Translations under genes and position numbers: made by a program | Source: Ceratothoa steindachneri | Lineage: Eukaryota > Arthropoda > Malacostraca > Isopoda > Cymothoidae | Length of the DNA: 64,000 nucleotides | Direction: 5' to 3' | Assembly (NCBI GenBank): GCA_963969495.1 | Contig: OZ018330.1 | Span: forward strand, 66,082,513-66,146,512 | In this document: in pieces, positions 34,499 through 47,647 of the stretch | How the letters are laid out: each line of letters begins with the position of its first letter | Numbering within the stretch: the first letter of the stretch is position 1 | Notes under the pieces: model-generated | Database searches by the model: none | Seen by the model: the letters and a program-made list of their open reading frames with translations, nothing else | What the model was told of the DNA's origin: nothing

Positions 34499-35635
34499 GT
34501 TGGTTAGCAATCATCAGGGTAAATCTGAAAGAGCGTGCCAGGGAAGTTATAGTTAAATTATGTTGTAAAAATGAGATCTCCAGAAGAGTGAAGATCTTGT
34601 ATCCTTTGAAAAGAAAATTGTACTTAATGCCGTCCTTTTGCTTATACCTTTATTATATGTATATCAGCCATTTATATATATACTTATTTTGTTTAATTTC
34701 CTTTTGGTTTGGTTATACATGTTATATTGTTCTTCTTTTTATTCGGTTTATTTGATATTTGAAGGGCAGGTTTTTTTCAAAGTTATGCGATGATAAGTGC
34801 TGTTTCATAAGGTTTGGCCCAGATGTGTATCTCCTGTCTATGTTTAGATAATTATCTCCTGTTTATGTTTAGATCAGTATCCACTTTTTTATATCTCGTT
34901 AATCATTCGTTACTTACAGTACTATGAAAATTCGCTGTATAATTATAAATCTATATCATTTGCAGAAAACAAAGGTTCTTACTTAATTTTCTCCCCTTTA
35001 TTCTCCTTTCGATCAACTTGCCTTTTCCGCGTGTTACTTTGCCTTGAGCATGTTTTATCTTTGTGAGCCTTATATGCATAGTAGTCACATACTAGTCTCT
35101 ATTTCCATCATCAATACTGATCCTTGGACATTGGACATAACAAGTGAGGAAGTATAGATTTGTAGAGCAAAAGTAAGAGAGTATAGTGGTGAAAAGGTTT
35201 TGACAAGGATAGTAAAGGTAAGTTTAGTATAAGTTTGAAGTGGGTATATTTCCCTGGTAGAAGGGTATCTCCAGCAAAAGAAGGTAGTAAAGTAAAGAAT
35301 TTAGCGCGCAAGAGCAGGGATGTATAGATCCCTGGTCAAGGGTAACTCTGGCAATGTTAATCTCGTGTTTAGTTGTTTTGGGTGTCGAAATTGGTTGGCA
35401 TTTAAGCCTTTGTAGTAACTAGTAAAACTCGCTACTGAGGTAAGTCAAATTTCGGTAAAAAGTGGTCGTAATTTGGGTTGTCATAATTGGTATGGGTGTT
35501 ACTTGTTTGGGTTGATGTTACCGTTCAGGTAAGGTCTTCTTCAATTTTTGGCTAGCTTTGGATATTACGCTCGCAATGTAGCATAGGTTTTATCGCGAGG
35601 AATGTTCTAATCTCGGGGAAGTCGACTTTTGCTCC
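34499..35635. other. Unassigned
   Basis: AT-rich with no recognised domain or repeat. The end (35500-35635) may be part of LINE-E. Confidence 0.3.
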
Positions 35636-37030
35636 TTAGGGGGAGGACGAAGGGACAGAACTCTGCGTCAGGGAGAATTGGACAAGGTCGCGGAAAAGAG
35701 CCTGCTTTACCTGATCTTCAGGTATGTCATCTTTGTAGTCCCATTTGTATTGTCCGGCCCTAAGGCCACCGACAATATCTTCTGGGCCTGCGTCGTCAGG
35801 AAACTGGTTCACTTTTGCAGCATATACTCTGAGGTTTATCATCCTCGAGTAGTACATGTACCTGGGAGTCCGATTACTTGAAGACGAGGACCTACTCGGT
35901 CGAAGTGACTGCGAGGCTCTTTGGGGGCAGGCAAATGCTCCACCTTCTTAGGCCTCACTGCAGCAGCTTCCTTCCGCTCGACTTGAGGATACCGTGAAAG
36001 GGCATTACTCGTGTCTGGAGCATTTTGACCGCTCTTCTCGGTCTGCGGTTGGAGGTCGAAGAACTTCGTTTGACGAAAGGTTTTCCGGGAACCACATTTT
36101 TTCCACTCCGTTATTCACGAGCATGGTGTTTAGTTCTTTCGCGAAGGTGCCAGGCTTGGTCAGGTTATCAATGTGTGCATAATATAGGCAACAAAATATT
36201 TTTGTTGATTTTTCGTTCCCGATCTGCTGGTACGTAGGTGCAGAGGCAACACTACTCTCTGCGATCGCGTTGCTTTGGCAACCTTCGCGTAGATGACGTT
36301 AGCCTTTCCCTCCTCCTCTTTTTTGCCTTTGTCCTTTGCTTTTTGTATGTGTTCCTTCTTTATTGGACAGTTCATGGACATGGTTATGTGTGGGCCACCA
36401 CGGTTGAGGCATTTCTAGAACAAACTATTACATTCGCGCCAGGAATGGTCTTGGCCGGCGCACACAGAAAACAATGTGAGTGTAGCCTTGGGGCAAGTGG
36501 TGGTGGTGTGTTCGTTGTACTTGTAGCATTTAAAGCACATTTGCAGGTCAACGAACTCCTCATCCCACTCAATCTGATTGGGGCAGATGCGGATATTAAA
36601 GAGGAGTTGGCCCGTTTTTCTTTGCTTTAATCGTCATTGTGGTTTCCGTGAATACTCCTTTAAAAACGTGGGTGTAGTCTTTAAATTTGAATTACTTCGA
36701 CTACTTTTGCCCACTGATGATTCCGAAGAATCTTGTCCGTGATTTGGTCTTTCGAATGGCCTCCAACCCAGGGGTCGAGGCGTCGGCAGATCACACTTCT
36801 ATGTGTGCGTATTTGTGGCGGTGTCTGAGGTGCGAAATCGATTTCCCGAAGCGAGTTTGAGGCACGCTGGGAGAAGAGGGATTTGATGTCAGCCGGCCTC
36901 GAACAGGTAGCCGTGTAGCCATTTCGCAATTCAATTAGCCGTATTAGAGCAATATTAAGCTCGCCGTAAATTTTCTCGAAGATCTTGCTCCTGTCCGGCT
37001 TTTGCCGGCCTGGCAAGGTCCCCAGGGCAA
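35636..37030 (-). pseudogene. LINE-E: ORF1 with three CCHC knuckles
   Basis: Minus strand, N to C: QKPDRSKIFEKIYGELNIAL (from about 37005 down), RRLDPWVGGHSKDQI; knuckle 1 CFKCYKYNEHTTTC (Cx2Cx5Hx4C, intact), knuckle 2 VCAGQDHSWREC with its first Cys replaced by Phe, knuckle 3 CLNRGGPHITMSMNCP (36365-36560); then VEKMWFPEN preceded by a NLTKPGTFAK-like block (36085-36180); then PEDIVGGLRAGQYKWDY (35700-35780). ORF1 would bind element RNA. It is the best preserved of the three related ORF1 copies. No ORF2 is visible below 35636, so the element is truncated there. Confidence 0.8.
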
Positions 37031-37314
37031 TAAACCGCGACTCCTTTATCTTTCCACCATTACACCCAAGGGCGTAAGTTGAGAGGGAATCTGGGGGAAC
37101 CCGAGTGTGTAGGTGTGTGTAACTGGATGTATATGTAGTTTTAGGAATCCGTTATAAAACTAAGGAAAAGTGGTATGGAGAAGGTGGAAAAGGATGTACA
37201 ATGAACAAAATACAACTTCACCTTCAGGCAGCGAAGAGGAGTCCTTCTTCCTTTCCCTAAACTAGCCTCCATCAAGGCAAGTCAAGGAGAAAATAGCCAC
37301 TTCCGAACGTTTCA
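37031..37314. other. Probable LINE-E 5' region
   Basis: Immediately upstream of the LINE-E ORF1 N-terminus on the minus strand. No motif seen. Confidence 0.3.
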
Positions 37315-37659
37315 TTGCTGGTGGAATATCCGGTCACGCACAATAAAACGGTACACAATCAACCTCATTTGAATGAAATCAGTCTAAATTTCAAAGAATT
37401 TGACTTTACCGTTCAACGAATATGTAAGAGAACAATCAATGCGACAAGCGCAGTCTCTGATCCTAGAAATATGAATTCCCGCTATTTATCACCCACCACC
37501 CAATCATTGTCTCTCCCTCCTGCAAAAGAAAACGGCCGTAAGAGAGCTCAAATAAATGTAAGAAAATGGATAAGTCCCTCTAGAGGGATGCCTCATGATG
37601 AAGTTATTAATAATGGTATTTCGTCAACTGGTTTTCAATTAGAACTGCTTCTACAATAA
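37315..37659 (+). other. Open frame of 114 codons, unknown
   Basis: ATG to TAA without interruption. Polar, Ser/Thr/Asn-rich, with basic KENGRKRAQINVRKW. No domain recognised, no signal peptide, no membrane segment. Open frames of this length are uncommon here outside transposons, but chance is possible. A second coding-like frame follows at 37884. Confidence 0.25.
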
Positions 37660-37883
37660 ACGCAGTTCCTAAGAGCACCATCAGAATTAGGAGATTGGAG
37701 TGTTGCCTCCACTGTTCCAGTTCAATTCTAATCCGAGAGCCACTCATCCTATGATCGACAATGGGCTAATCCTTGAACCTGATGCCTTCAGCGTTTTTAT
37801 TGATCTCAGTTGAAAAGAGATCTCCCCAATACAAGATTACAGAAGAACTGCCTATTACTTTCTCATTAAAATAATATAAAAAA

Positions 37884-38013
37884 CAAGAAGAGCTGCTTCG
37901 CCACTCTTACTTAAATGAAGAGCTTGCACGTCGCAAGCAGACCTTCGATCTGAAGCTTACGGACTACCAGGAGCTAGAAACGAGGTTCGGGTACAAAAAA
38001 TATAATGTTTTGG
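37884..38013 (+). other. Coding-like frame, possible exon with coiled-coil character
   Basis: Open from 37875 to a TGA at 38040. The part from 37884 reads QEELLRHSYLNEELARRKQT, then FDLKLTDYQELETRFG: strongly charged, Leu-spaced, amphipathic. This is unlike the Phe/Ser/Ile-rich noise frames around it. A GT in the context TTTGG|GTAAAT at 38014 could be a splice donor; the upstream AG (37888-37890 region) is a weak acceptor. It may instead be a piece of an unrecognised transposon protein. Function unknown. Confidence 0.25.
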
Positions 38014-38042
38014 GTAAATATCTCCTAATAATTTACTCTTGA

Positions 38043-38789
38043 TCTATCGTTTTTCACATCGATGTTTATTTTCTAGGCGTAAAGGCAAGAAAAAACTTTT
38101 ATTAGAATTCTTTTTAAATACGGAAAAAACAATCCTGATGAATATTTTTTCTCCATCTATTTTTTCTAATAATTTCATTTTGCTTTACTCGATTTTAGAG
38201 GCTAGTAGCTATTTCCTCCTGATTTCGCTTACCTTCAATATAAGACGTAATAAATTTTGATGAAGATGCACACTTTCAAATATCGACATAACTAAAAATA
38301 ATAGTAGTTTTTAGATTAAGAAAATTCAAATTTCTAATAGGTGCGGCCGAAGAAAATCAGTTGATCTCACTTTAATGAATTAGAAAATGAACTGTTAAAA
38401 TCCATCTGCACGATTATTTTTTAAATTATTACCATAAGATAGTTCTAAGGGCGTTAAAAGAGGCAGATATAAGACCAATTTCCAAAAAATCATAAAGAAG
38501 TATTCGGTGGTAACTAGCGTAATACCTAACTCATATGAAAGCTTTCGACGCGAAAGTTCAAGTCTACTTAAATTGCTTACATTTTTTTTTAAAACGACCA
38601 AACCATTTAATCAAGATAAAACAGTAGATTAAATTTATTTTAATTTGAAAAAGTCTTTGGACGCCTGTCCTTAATAAGGGTTTCTTAATCAAGCTATAAC
38701 CACACCTAAGAGTGAGTAGTTTACTAAAATAAATTAAAGATTAATTGATATTCCAGTTCATATGTAGAAATAAATCTTAATGGGTATTT
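38043..38789. other. Unassigned, AT-rich
   Basis: No gene or repeat seen. Confidence 0.3.
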
Positions 38790-39700
38790 GTTACTAGCTA
38801 CGTGGCTCAGGGATGTGATCTCGGAGTCTTGCCTTTTTTGAATTTACAGAGTTCGGAGTTTATTTATACAGATATATTTGCCAATGAAATCAATGTGGAC
38901 CTCAACCACGGCTTCCAGGCAGCGTTGAAACCTGCTGGAGGCCTTTTCGTTCTGGATCAAAACTGTGATGATCATGGATCTTAGCGCCACCTTAGTGGGG
39001 TACGAAGACCTGTTTCTCTCTCTCTCCTTCTCTTTCAAGCATGACCCACAGGCAATAGTCTAGGTGGTTTAAGTCTGAGCTTTTTGGAGGCAACGTGTTC
39101 GAGGTGATGAGATAAAAAATTGTCTGAGACCTAAGATATGGTCATCCTGCTTGTGAGACATGGTTTACAACCATGTTGTCATGCGTACGGCCTTCCAATT
39201 GCCACCTGTATCCAGGCGGCACCAACTTCTTTAGACACTTGATGTAGTCCTCCGGGATAATAGACAGGAACATATACGTGGCGTTTGCTACAAACCACCC
39301 TAAAGGCCATGATGTGGACAGAGAACTTGGTTTTTATGACTCGGGGTACATCTTAGGGGACACAGCAAACCAGCGGTTGTTTTTCTAGTTCGCCACCTGG
39401 TCTTATCAGAAATTCTTCTCGTCTGAGAAGAACCAAAACACGCCAGGTTTAAGGCGATGCTTCAGTTTCTTCACAAGGTTTGCAGCAATCTTTTACGCTT
39501 GTCTTTCATCTTGCACAGAGAAGCTGGCCCCTTTTCATCTTGCATAAGTTGAAGCGGATGTCTTCATTCAATCCCTGCCTATAAAGAGACTCTGACACTC
39601 CATTTTCAATGCCAATGACTTCATTGACGTGTTGGGATCGTTGCCAATGATAACCTGGATTTCCACCTCAAATTCAAAGGTTTTATTTTTAACAGAACGC
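38790..39700 (-). pseudogene. Tc1/mariner-superfamily transposase, decayed
   Basis: The minus-strand translation in changing frames: VKKLKHRLKPGVFWFFSDEKNF (first catalytic Asp, about 39410-39470), NNRWFAVSPKMYPES, then SSDLNHLDYCLWVMLERE (third acidic block S-P-D-L-N-P-L-D-Y, about 39060-39110) and the C-terminus YPTKVALRSMIITV, FQRCLEAVVEVHIDFIGKYI (38850-39000). The F-S-D-E-K-N-F and L-D-Y-x-x-W signatures mark a mariner-like group common in arthropods and distinct from the 16-kb element. The middle Asp (Q-Q-D-x-A-P) is no longer recognisable. Many stops; no inverted ends found. Confidence 0.75.
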
Positions 39701-40149
39701 ATAAAATCTGACCTGTCAAACTCTTACCTGATAATCTGCATGGTTTATAGTTTGACACTCAAGGACTCGAAGATTTTCGCAGAATATCTCCCGTTGTAAA
39801 GCTTATGCAGTACAGCTTGATTTTTCAAAATTTTGAGAGATTGAATTCAGAAATAGGCAATACAGAAAACCGATGCCGGACAACACACGTGGGCAGAATT
39901 CAGGGTTAACAATGGCGAAAAAGTACTAACCGTAACATTTATATAAACGTTGTTGATATTTATGCGAAAATTTGCCTATAGCACGAAATTAGGCACTAAG
40001 GCAAAATATTATAATTAGATATTCGCTTTTAAACCGAGATATTATTCTTTCTTTTTACAAATCGCTTAGATAAGCTCATTTGGATTAAGCGGTAAAATTC
40101 TCATCTCTATAATATGTGCGAAAAAACATTGTAATATTATGTAAAAGGC
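39701..40149. other. Unassigned
   Basis: May include the N-terminal part of the transposase above (to about 39700). AT-rich after 39900. Confidence 0.25.
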
Positions 40150-40495
40150 GTCCGGGATAGAGCAATGAGATTAATTATTAAACTTAGGAATAGATCATAC
40201 GAAGACAGACTGAGGCACCTCACTTAGCTTTCCCTGAAGATTCAGAATCCTGCGGCCAACTTCTTGGTGGCCTTAAATTACTAAATGGGTTCACTTCTAT
40301 ATATTATGACTCAATATTTAAGCTAGAAATAACAGTTTCAAGCTACCAAAAAAAAGAATTAATAGTACAAGAGCACGAAATTTCATCTCTTTTAAAATAG
40401 CATACTTGGAATGGTTTGTCTAGGAATGTAGTTGGAAGTACTAGAAGAAATATTTTTAAGAATAAAATCGATAATTATTACTTAAAAATATAACT
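40150..40495 (+). pseudogene. CR1/L2-like LINE, ORF2 C-terminal end
   Basis: Plus strand: AMRLIIKLRNRSYEDRLRHL matches the R-R-A-T-R-L-I-x-x-L-R-x-L-S-Y-E-x-R-L-x-x-L block after RT. After frame changes WNGLSRNVVGSTRRNIFKNK then IDNYYLK matches the terminal W-N-x-L-P-x-x-V-V-x-A-x-S-x-x-x-F-K-x-x-L-D. The stop TAA follows at about 40493. Only the last ~110 codons remain, as expected for a 5'-truncated LINE copy. Confidence 0.75.
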
Positions 40496-42924
40496 TTACA
40501 GAAATAGGAGTCGTAAAATTAATTATGTATCTATATTATCTTCCCTGGCGATTGAACTCCAACCTCAATGGTTTTTCTTGAACTAGCTTTGAGTGGATCT
40601 TAGGATCTTTTTTCACTTGTTCCCAATTCTGTAATTTTGGCTCCCCACAGAGAGGAGGGTTTTTCATTAATGCGATAAAAATTATCGCCTTCTGTTTTCT
40701 GTTATTTGGTAGATCAAATGACGAATATTTTAAAAACTCTTAAGATATAAGTAGGTTCGAATGTAACCTCATCGACCCACTATAGGGTTAGGAGCCTTTT
40801 CTTTCAGGATACAGCGGAGTATCTGCTACCAATTAATTGGTATTCACCAACGGTGCATCACACGTCGCGGGGAATTTAAAAATGGCGGCTACGTCGGAAA
40901 GTTATAATCCCTGAAATCCTAATGAATGTTTTTGGTCAAATAGGCAATTAAAATTAATTTTGAGACTTAATAGTTAGCTTTAAAGGTAAAACATTTTATA
41001 CCGACAAGTAAAGCTTTGTTAAGGCTAAAAATCCAGAGCTATTTTTCAGTAATTATTATTATCAAAACTAACGAGGAAAAAGAAAAAGAATTCTCATCGC
41101 AGGTTCCATAAGAGACAAAAAGCACATCAGAGGGAAAATTGGAGAAATGAGAAACCTCATTTCTTAAGATTGGTCGTTACTTTATTGGGCAATAGCAATT
41201 TACTTCTCCATTTTTGATCCCTTTCGTGGGAAATAGAAAAGGTTGATGCAAATCGCAGATGCATTGCCACGAAACTGAGTTGTTACATTTATCTGCTGGG
41301 GCGAGAATATGACTGGCATTGATTGACTCTCTATACGAATCTATGGGAAAATTAACCTTCACAATCGACACTTTTGAGGCATTATCAAGAAAGGTATAGA
41401 AAAGGCAATAACATAACAAGAGTCACCATATGACAATGCGATGCAGTGTTGAAAGCCACAGCATTAAATTATTATTCTATTATTAATAGCGTTACTAGTT
41501 CAGTTTCTTTAGTTAGGTCTACAAACAGTTTAAGAAAACTCTCTAATGCGTAATCTCGTAATAATTACTTGCACGCGCATCTGGAATTAGCGGCCAGTAA
41601 TTTTTGGGTGGTATGGAACAAGAGAAACCAATAATACTGTAATTTGCCATCAATTGGCGAACGTGCAAACCTCCATGGCTCTTAGGGTAGACATTTGCAC
41701 CACTTGAGAGGAGTGTAAGCAAGAAACTTATATCTAGGTCTGTCGCCGGAAGAGATAAGGAGACTCTTTTGTTGTAGGCCAGCATTCTCCCCAGAGACGA
41801 TGGCGCCATCCCCCAGATGTCTGAGATAGGCTTAGATTGAAGTTCCCAAATATAGCAGTAATTACCTTCTATTAACCAACCCTAATAATAAAATATACCA
41901 GATTGTGATTAACTGAGGTACGGGGTAATGGTCCTGTTAATTCATACTCCGTAACCATCTTAAAATGGATACAAAAATATCAAAAATTCAATCATACAAT
42001 AGGAATGAGCCTCTGGAGTATGATCTAGTTAAGTTAAGTTAGTAAAAGCGAAAAAATGGCTCCATTTATATTTTTAAACGACACTCTAATTCTCTTTCAG
42101 CCAACTGGCTGATTGCACTATTCTCTTGAGGCAAGATGCGTCTCTGTGGAGAATGTTGGCGTATGAACAAAGCGTCCCCGGGATAGGCAGGATCTCTCTA
42201 CTTGGGACAAAATCTTTGGGCTGTATTCACGGAAATTGAATCGGGTAAGCTGGAATGAAAATCAAGTACCTTATCTCTCTAGCTATGAGAGCTAATAAGG
42301 CATTCAGGCAATTTAACTAATTTAAACTAAAAATAGTCAAAGATAATTTAAAAGCATTAAGTAGGGTAGTGCTTCGGATAAGTCTATCGAAATTAACGAT
42401 GAACTTATTAGTGTGACTGTATAAATAGATTGATATTATAGTCAAAGAACTATCGCTAAAATCATCTTCAACAACGACATGGAAAGATTCCTAAACTTAT
42501 TAAGAAATTATTAAAAAGGAAACAACGAATCTTATGGACATCCACGATTCCTTGCATTCTCAAGTTACGCATTATGCCATTTAAAGTCAGGTTAATGGAC
42601 GAGTAAAAATCCTGATATTCAAGAATGCAAAAAGACTAATATTGGCTTAATGAAGGCAATGCTTTGCTTCTCCAGGAATCTATGACGTGATTTCAGTATT
42701 AAAAACAGTACTAATGATGTTTCTAGGCATTGTAGTCGTCATTTATGATTTCGATATGGCGCCGAAAGTACATATTTGTAAGATACTTCAGCTAAATTGG
42801 TTCAAAGTGAAATTAAGATATGTCCACTTTGCCTTTTCTTGATGCGTAGAGAATTCCTGATTTCAAACATTGGCAACTCCGATTTCAACCTACTTCTAGG
42901 CTTTGAAATTGTTTTTGAACATTA
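40496..42924. other. Unassigned 2.4 kb
   Basis: AT-rich. Minus frames at 41177-41419 and 41543-41809 (80 and 88 codons) have no recognised pattern. Confidence 0.3.
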
Positions 42925-43080
42925 AGCTAAGTATTTCTAAATGGAAGGCTTCGCCCCCTATACTCCTCTTTAATTGTGGGGGGGGAGGTTGCAAACCCAC
43001 ATCCTTCTACTATTTCTGATCATCGAGTCGTATTAGTAATTCGAAAGCCTAGCATTAGATTGAAATCATTGCTGCAAATC
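42925..43080 (+). repeat. Dispersed repeat S, copy 2
   Basis: Similar to 33357-33515; includes an expanded G run at about 42978-42985. Confidence 0.7.
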
Positions 43081-46000
43081 AAAAGGAGGCCGGTGGCCTT
43101 ATCTTAATTTCCTTTTAAACCAATCTAGGTGGAGTATCCTACAAATATGTACTTTCCGCGCCAAACCGAAAACATTTATTACGAATAAAATGCCTAAAAA
43201 CACGTCTTAGTTCTTCTGAAGTTCCACCCACTTCCACACTTTATCATTGATATGGATGTACTACCACTAAAGATCCCATAAATTCAAATAATACACATGG
43301 GCTTAAAAAAATAAATCAATGACTTGTAATTTGCAGCAAACGTTTGGTTATTTATGGCATGGTCAAAGAATTCATTTGGGAACAGTGATTCCAAGTAGTT
43401 CGGATTGCTTCCGATTATTAGCTTTATGTTAATAAAATTTTCTACCTGTATATTTTTATAGACAATAGAATTTCTACATTTTTGGCTAATTTTGTTATCT
43501 GATAATTTAGACATACTCATATTTCCCAACTAATTGTTGATGGTTCAATGGCCGTTTTGTCAAATGTCCACCCCCACAATGCTCGTCATCCATAAGTATA
43601 AGGAGAACTGGATGGATTGCAAAGTGGTCTTGGGGGAAACGAATGGCATAAACACAAATAATCATACCAAAGTTTTATTATTCATAGTTTTAATTGAAAG
43701 TATAGATTGGGCAGAGTCTGATGTGTTGCATATCATTTCGATCCTAAGCATCCCAAATTCTGTACCTTTTAATATATTTCGTTCTTCTTTTCCACATATC
43801 TTCCCATCGAGGAATTACGTTTGGCCAGGCATTAGCTTAGAAAAACAATATGGCCTCTCTCTAGCCTTACACTTCTGGTTCCCAAACATTAGAGAAAGTT
43901 CGCCTGGGAAGGCTGTATTTGCATATTCTTTACAGTGGTCAGGCTTATATACTATGAATATTAAACCGCTATACGCTTGGCATTAACATTCATCAGATTA
44001 TCCATTTTCATGATTAGATTAATTATAAATTAATCACGAAACATATCTGCCAATCTAAGTCGTCCTTGAAAAAGGATCTCAAATTTTATGTTAGGCAAGA
44101 AACAATTTCAACTTATTGCCTAAAATTCTAGAGTTAACGAACATACGAGTATATTGTTTACAATGGTTTCTCAAAAACATTTTAAGAGCAACTGCTAGCA
44201 TATATGTGTAGGGTTTCATCGTTTTATCTGCCTTGCCATAAAAAAACTTCCCGAAACAGGACTTTATTTAATGGCCTATCGGGCAAGTTGATGGCAAGGG
44301 TCTGATCATCCCGGGGAATTCATTCCTGCGATTTTGTACACAATGGAAAAGGCCCGAAAAACATCTACTGTTACTATACATTGAATTAAGTAGTCTATGT
44401 CTCCAGTGACTCTCATACCCCTACTCGTGTTTTAGTAGGGCGTGAACAGAGTGGAAGAAGAAATTCTAACTATAAAATTAATGAGGTTTTCAAATCTTAA
44501 CGCAAATTCGTTGTGAGTATAAACAAGGGTTATGAGAAGAGTGTTATTTGATATGTCATGTATCGCATTCATTGAATTTAAGGTTGAAAATAACAAATGG
44601 ATTATTTAATAGATTTATAAGTACGGACACATGTTTGACTACTAGATGTTTACAGTGCTCTAATTTTCTCATCACATTTTTTTATTTCAATTTTGATGGT
44701 GATCAGAAACTTATAATAATCCATTCCACAACGACATATAAATGAGGGGGAGATTTCAAAACAAAGATGACAATCGATGAAACCTTTTCTGCATTAATTT
44801 TGTTTACAATGATAATTTATCGAGGTTGAGCAATAATTCTTTTATGGGATATCAGGCAAAAATAAGAGAAAGCTGCTTGCATGGATGTGAAACTGGAAAA
44901 TACAAATATCTAATTCATGCGCGAGTCGAAATAAGTGTCAACCGGGCACCATATATATCCTCTTTTCCTTTCAGCGCATTGAAAATTATGCTAATTCGTG
45001 GGGGGGAGGTGGATGCGGCATACGTCAGGCTGATTAATCTCCCTCTAAGTGTCAATTGAGTGTGTGGCTTGAAAAGTGTGAGTAGACGATAATGCTGTGA
45101 GAAGAAATTTTAAGGCAAATATTTTAGATTGAATGAATGTATTTCAATCAGGTATATATAGTATGAATACAATTAAAGGTTGGATATCCTCATTTTTCGT
45201 GAAGATTAGCACGATAAAATGGTTAAGAATGAATATGTAAGTAACTAAATTATGCGGTTGGAGATGCGATTTGTAACAGTTTCAATGTATGTTCCTGGAT
45301 TAATATTAGTAAGGATGAAAAAGAGCTTTTAAATTTAATATTGGTGGCTAGTAATTGGAATAAGAAAATGACATCGATTGATTGTTGTATAAGATATAAG
45401 TGAACAAATAAGTGACGCAATGCCAGATGTAATATATGGGCCAAATAGTATAGAAAGAAAATGAAGAGAGCTTCTAGTTAACCAGTTTGCGCTAAAATGA
45501 TTTTTCTGAAAATGTTTTGCATAATTATGAGTGAATAAGAGACTATGTATGTAGTATCTGATTGATATGCTCCTGAATAAGAAAATATTTATGTTGCAGG
45601 ATATGTTGGATGTCAAAATGTGAGTGGTATAAGTGTGGCAATATCTAATTACGTGATTTTTCTCTGATAAGGTGATCAGATGAGAAATCGCGAGAAACCT
45701 GGAAAAGAAGGAGTTCTCTAACCTCAAAATCAGTTAAAACAAAGAAAATGAAAAAGATGTAAGATTATTTGAGAGTTAGAAAATGTTTGTAAGCGTTTTG
45801 TGGGTAGAGATATTATCACAAATTTAATTCAATAAAAAAAATGATGACTGAGGAAATCAAGCTGGAAAGGGTGCATTTCAGAAAGAAAAAAGCGTATTTG
45901 AAGTAGTTTTTTTTTTAAATTAACCTGCCACGGAGATATAGAAGATTACATGCTAGAAGAAAACACGAAAAGTTAAAAAAGTGACGAATCGTAGTAGGAC

Positions 46001-47647
46001 ATTAACAAATGAAACATTTTAAAGGAACATAAATGGCGATCCAGATAGCAAAAAAAATTGTTTAGGAAGTGAGAATTGGGTACTTTATCAGGGTAATGAA
46101 AACGATAAGCTCACAAAAAATATAGTCTAATATAGATAAAAATAATGAGTAGGGGGTTGTAGAAAATCATATATGAGCCATTATGCTTAGGAACAGTGAT
46201 AAGAGTGCTATTTATGTGTTAAAACACTTCAATTGCTGTACGTTACCCTTTAGTTAATACATGAATGGCCCAAATCTTATCATTGTCTCTATTATAAATT
46301 CCAGAGAAGAGAATATGGACAGGCAAAGTTTAAGTCTTTTTAAGTCAGTGGTATGTATACCTGAGTTGATATAATATAATATTCACAGACATAAAATATT
46401 AAATGAATGGTGGCAATTTCTAGTACCATTTACTTTATAGAAACTGGAAATATGGAAAATTTTAATAACATCTTCATATATATGTACAGTAAATCATTAA
46501 AATATTTATTGTTATTTGTAGATGTTTGTGCTTCAAACAAAACATCGTTACAAGCCTCCATGATTTATACAAACTATAGCTAAGATCAGAATCACCGCAT
46601 CACTTAATATATTAAACCATTAAAAAAATAGATGAAAATTATTATTACATATAGTTATATGATAGTGTGAATAAGACCGAAAAAATGAAAGATGAACAAA
46701 TTGATGATATCGTGCATAATATGTTTTCACAGAAGGGGTTTAGCAAGGGACGTGCATGGATCTCTTCTATGCAAAAGTGATGGGCCGAAAATGTGAAAAA
46801 TGTTCAGTGCTCTTAGGCATAATATGTGACAGAGGAAGGATGGATTGTTTGTTAGTCTCATTTATACGCGCCGCCCACTACTTTGGTAACTTGGGTTTAG
46901 TTAAAGATTAAAGATAAAATACAGGTCAAGAAGTCAAGACTCTCTTTCACTTTGGATGCAATGTGTAGATACTCCTTGCTCGCCCTGCAACCTTCGTAAG
47001 GCCCTTTGAACTCTTTAACTTTTTTGCCTCTCTCTTCTGACATCGACCACCTCTGCATATGAAGTTCCCTTAACTGAGCGTCTATATGTCTTCACCATCT
47101 TGGAATCTTCGTATATCTTTTTTTAATTCGTTTGTGGCTTGGAGACGACTGGTCCAAAGAGAAAAACCTGTAGCGACCACATTGTAATAAGGAATAAGAG
47201 ATTCAAAGAAACCTAACGAATGATTACTTTGAAGTGTTTTAAAAATCTTATAATTGGATTCACTTCGAAACAAAATAAAATTTGATGTAAGGGAATCCGA
47301 ATAGATAAGTACTCTGAAAAAAGTGCTTTTCCCAAATAATAATACCTCTCCTTTGGGAAAAGTCCAAATGGTAGGTAATCAAAAGAGGATGTTTTTTATT
47401 GTTACCTAAGCCAGTGTGATCTGTGTAAGCGATGCAAACTACAATAATGAATATAAAAAACTACAACATAGTAACAAGCGTCAAAATATACTGCCAAAAC
47501 ACTTAAAGAAATGAAGAGAGCTCGTGATGGATCTTAGGAGCTTTGAAACCCGAGCTAAGACTGTAGGGGTGCGAAGATGTATCAGAGAAAAATTCCTTCC
47601 AAATCGATAATATAAATAGCCCATTAAATTACCAACTCAAAACGGGT
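43081..47647. other. Unassigned 4.6 kb, AT-rich
   Basis: No domain, repeat or RNA gene recognised. The longest frame is 43534-43986 on plus (150 codons, starts ATG); its second half GISLEKQYGLSLALHFWFPN is not a pattern I know. A minus frame at 45335-45727 (130 codons) is Ile/Ser/His-rich and looks like noise of AT-rich DNA. Confidence 0.35.

Noticed and set aside
43534..43986. 150-codon plus-strand frame
   Set aside because: Longest frame in a 7-kb AT-rich region, but no domain, no splice or expression signal, and its composition is like its surroundings. Not called a gene.
45335..45727. 130-codon minus-strand frame
   Set aside because: Ile/Ser/His/Phe-rich composition typical of chance frames in AT-rich DNA.
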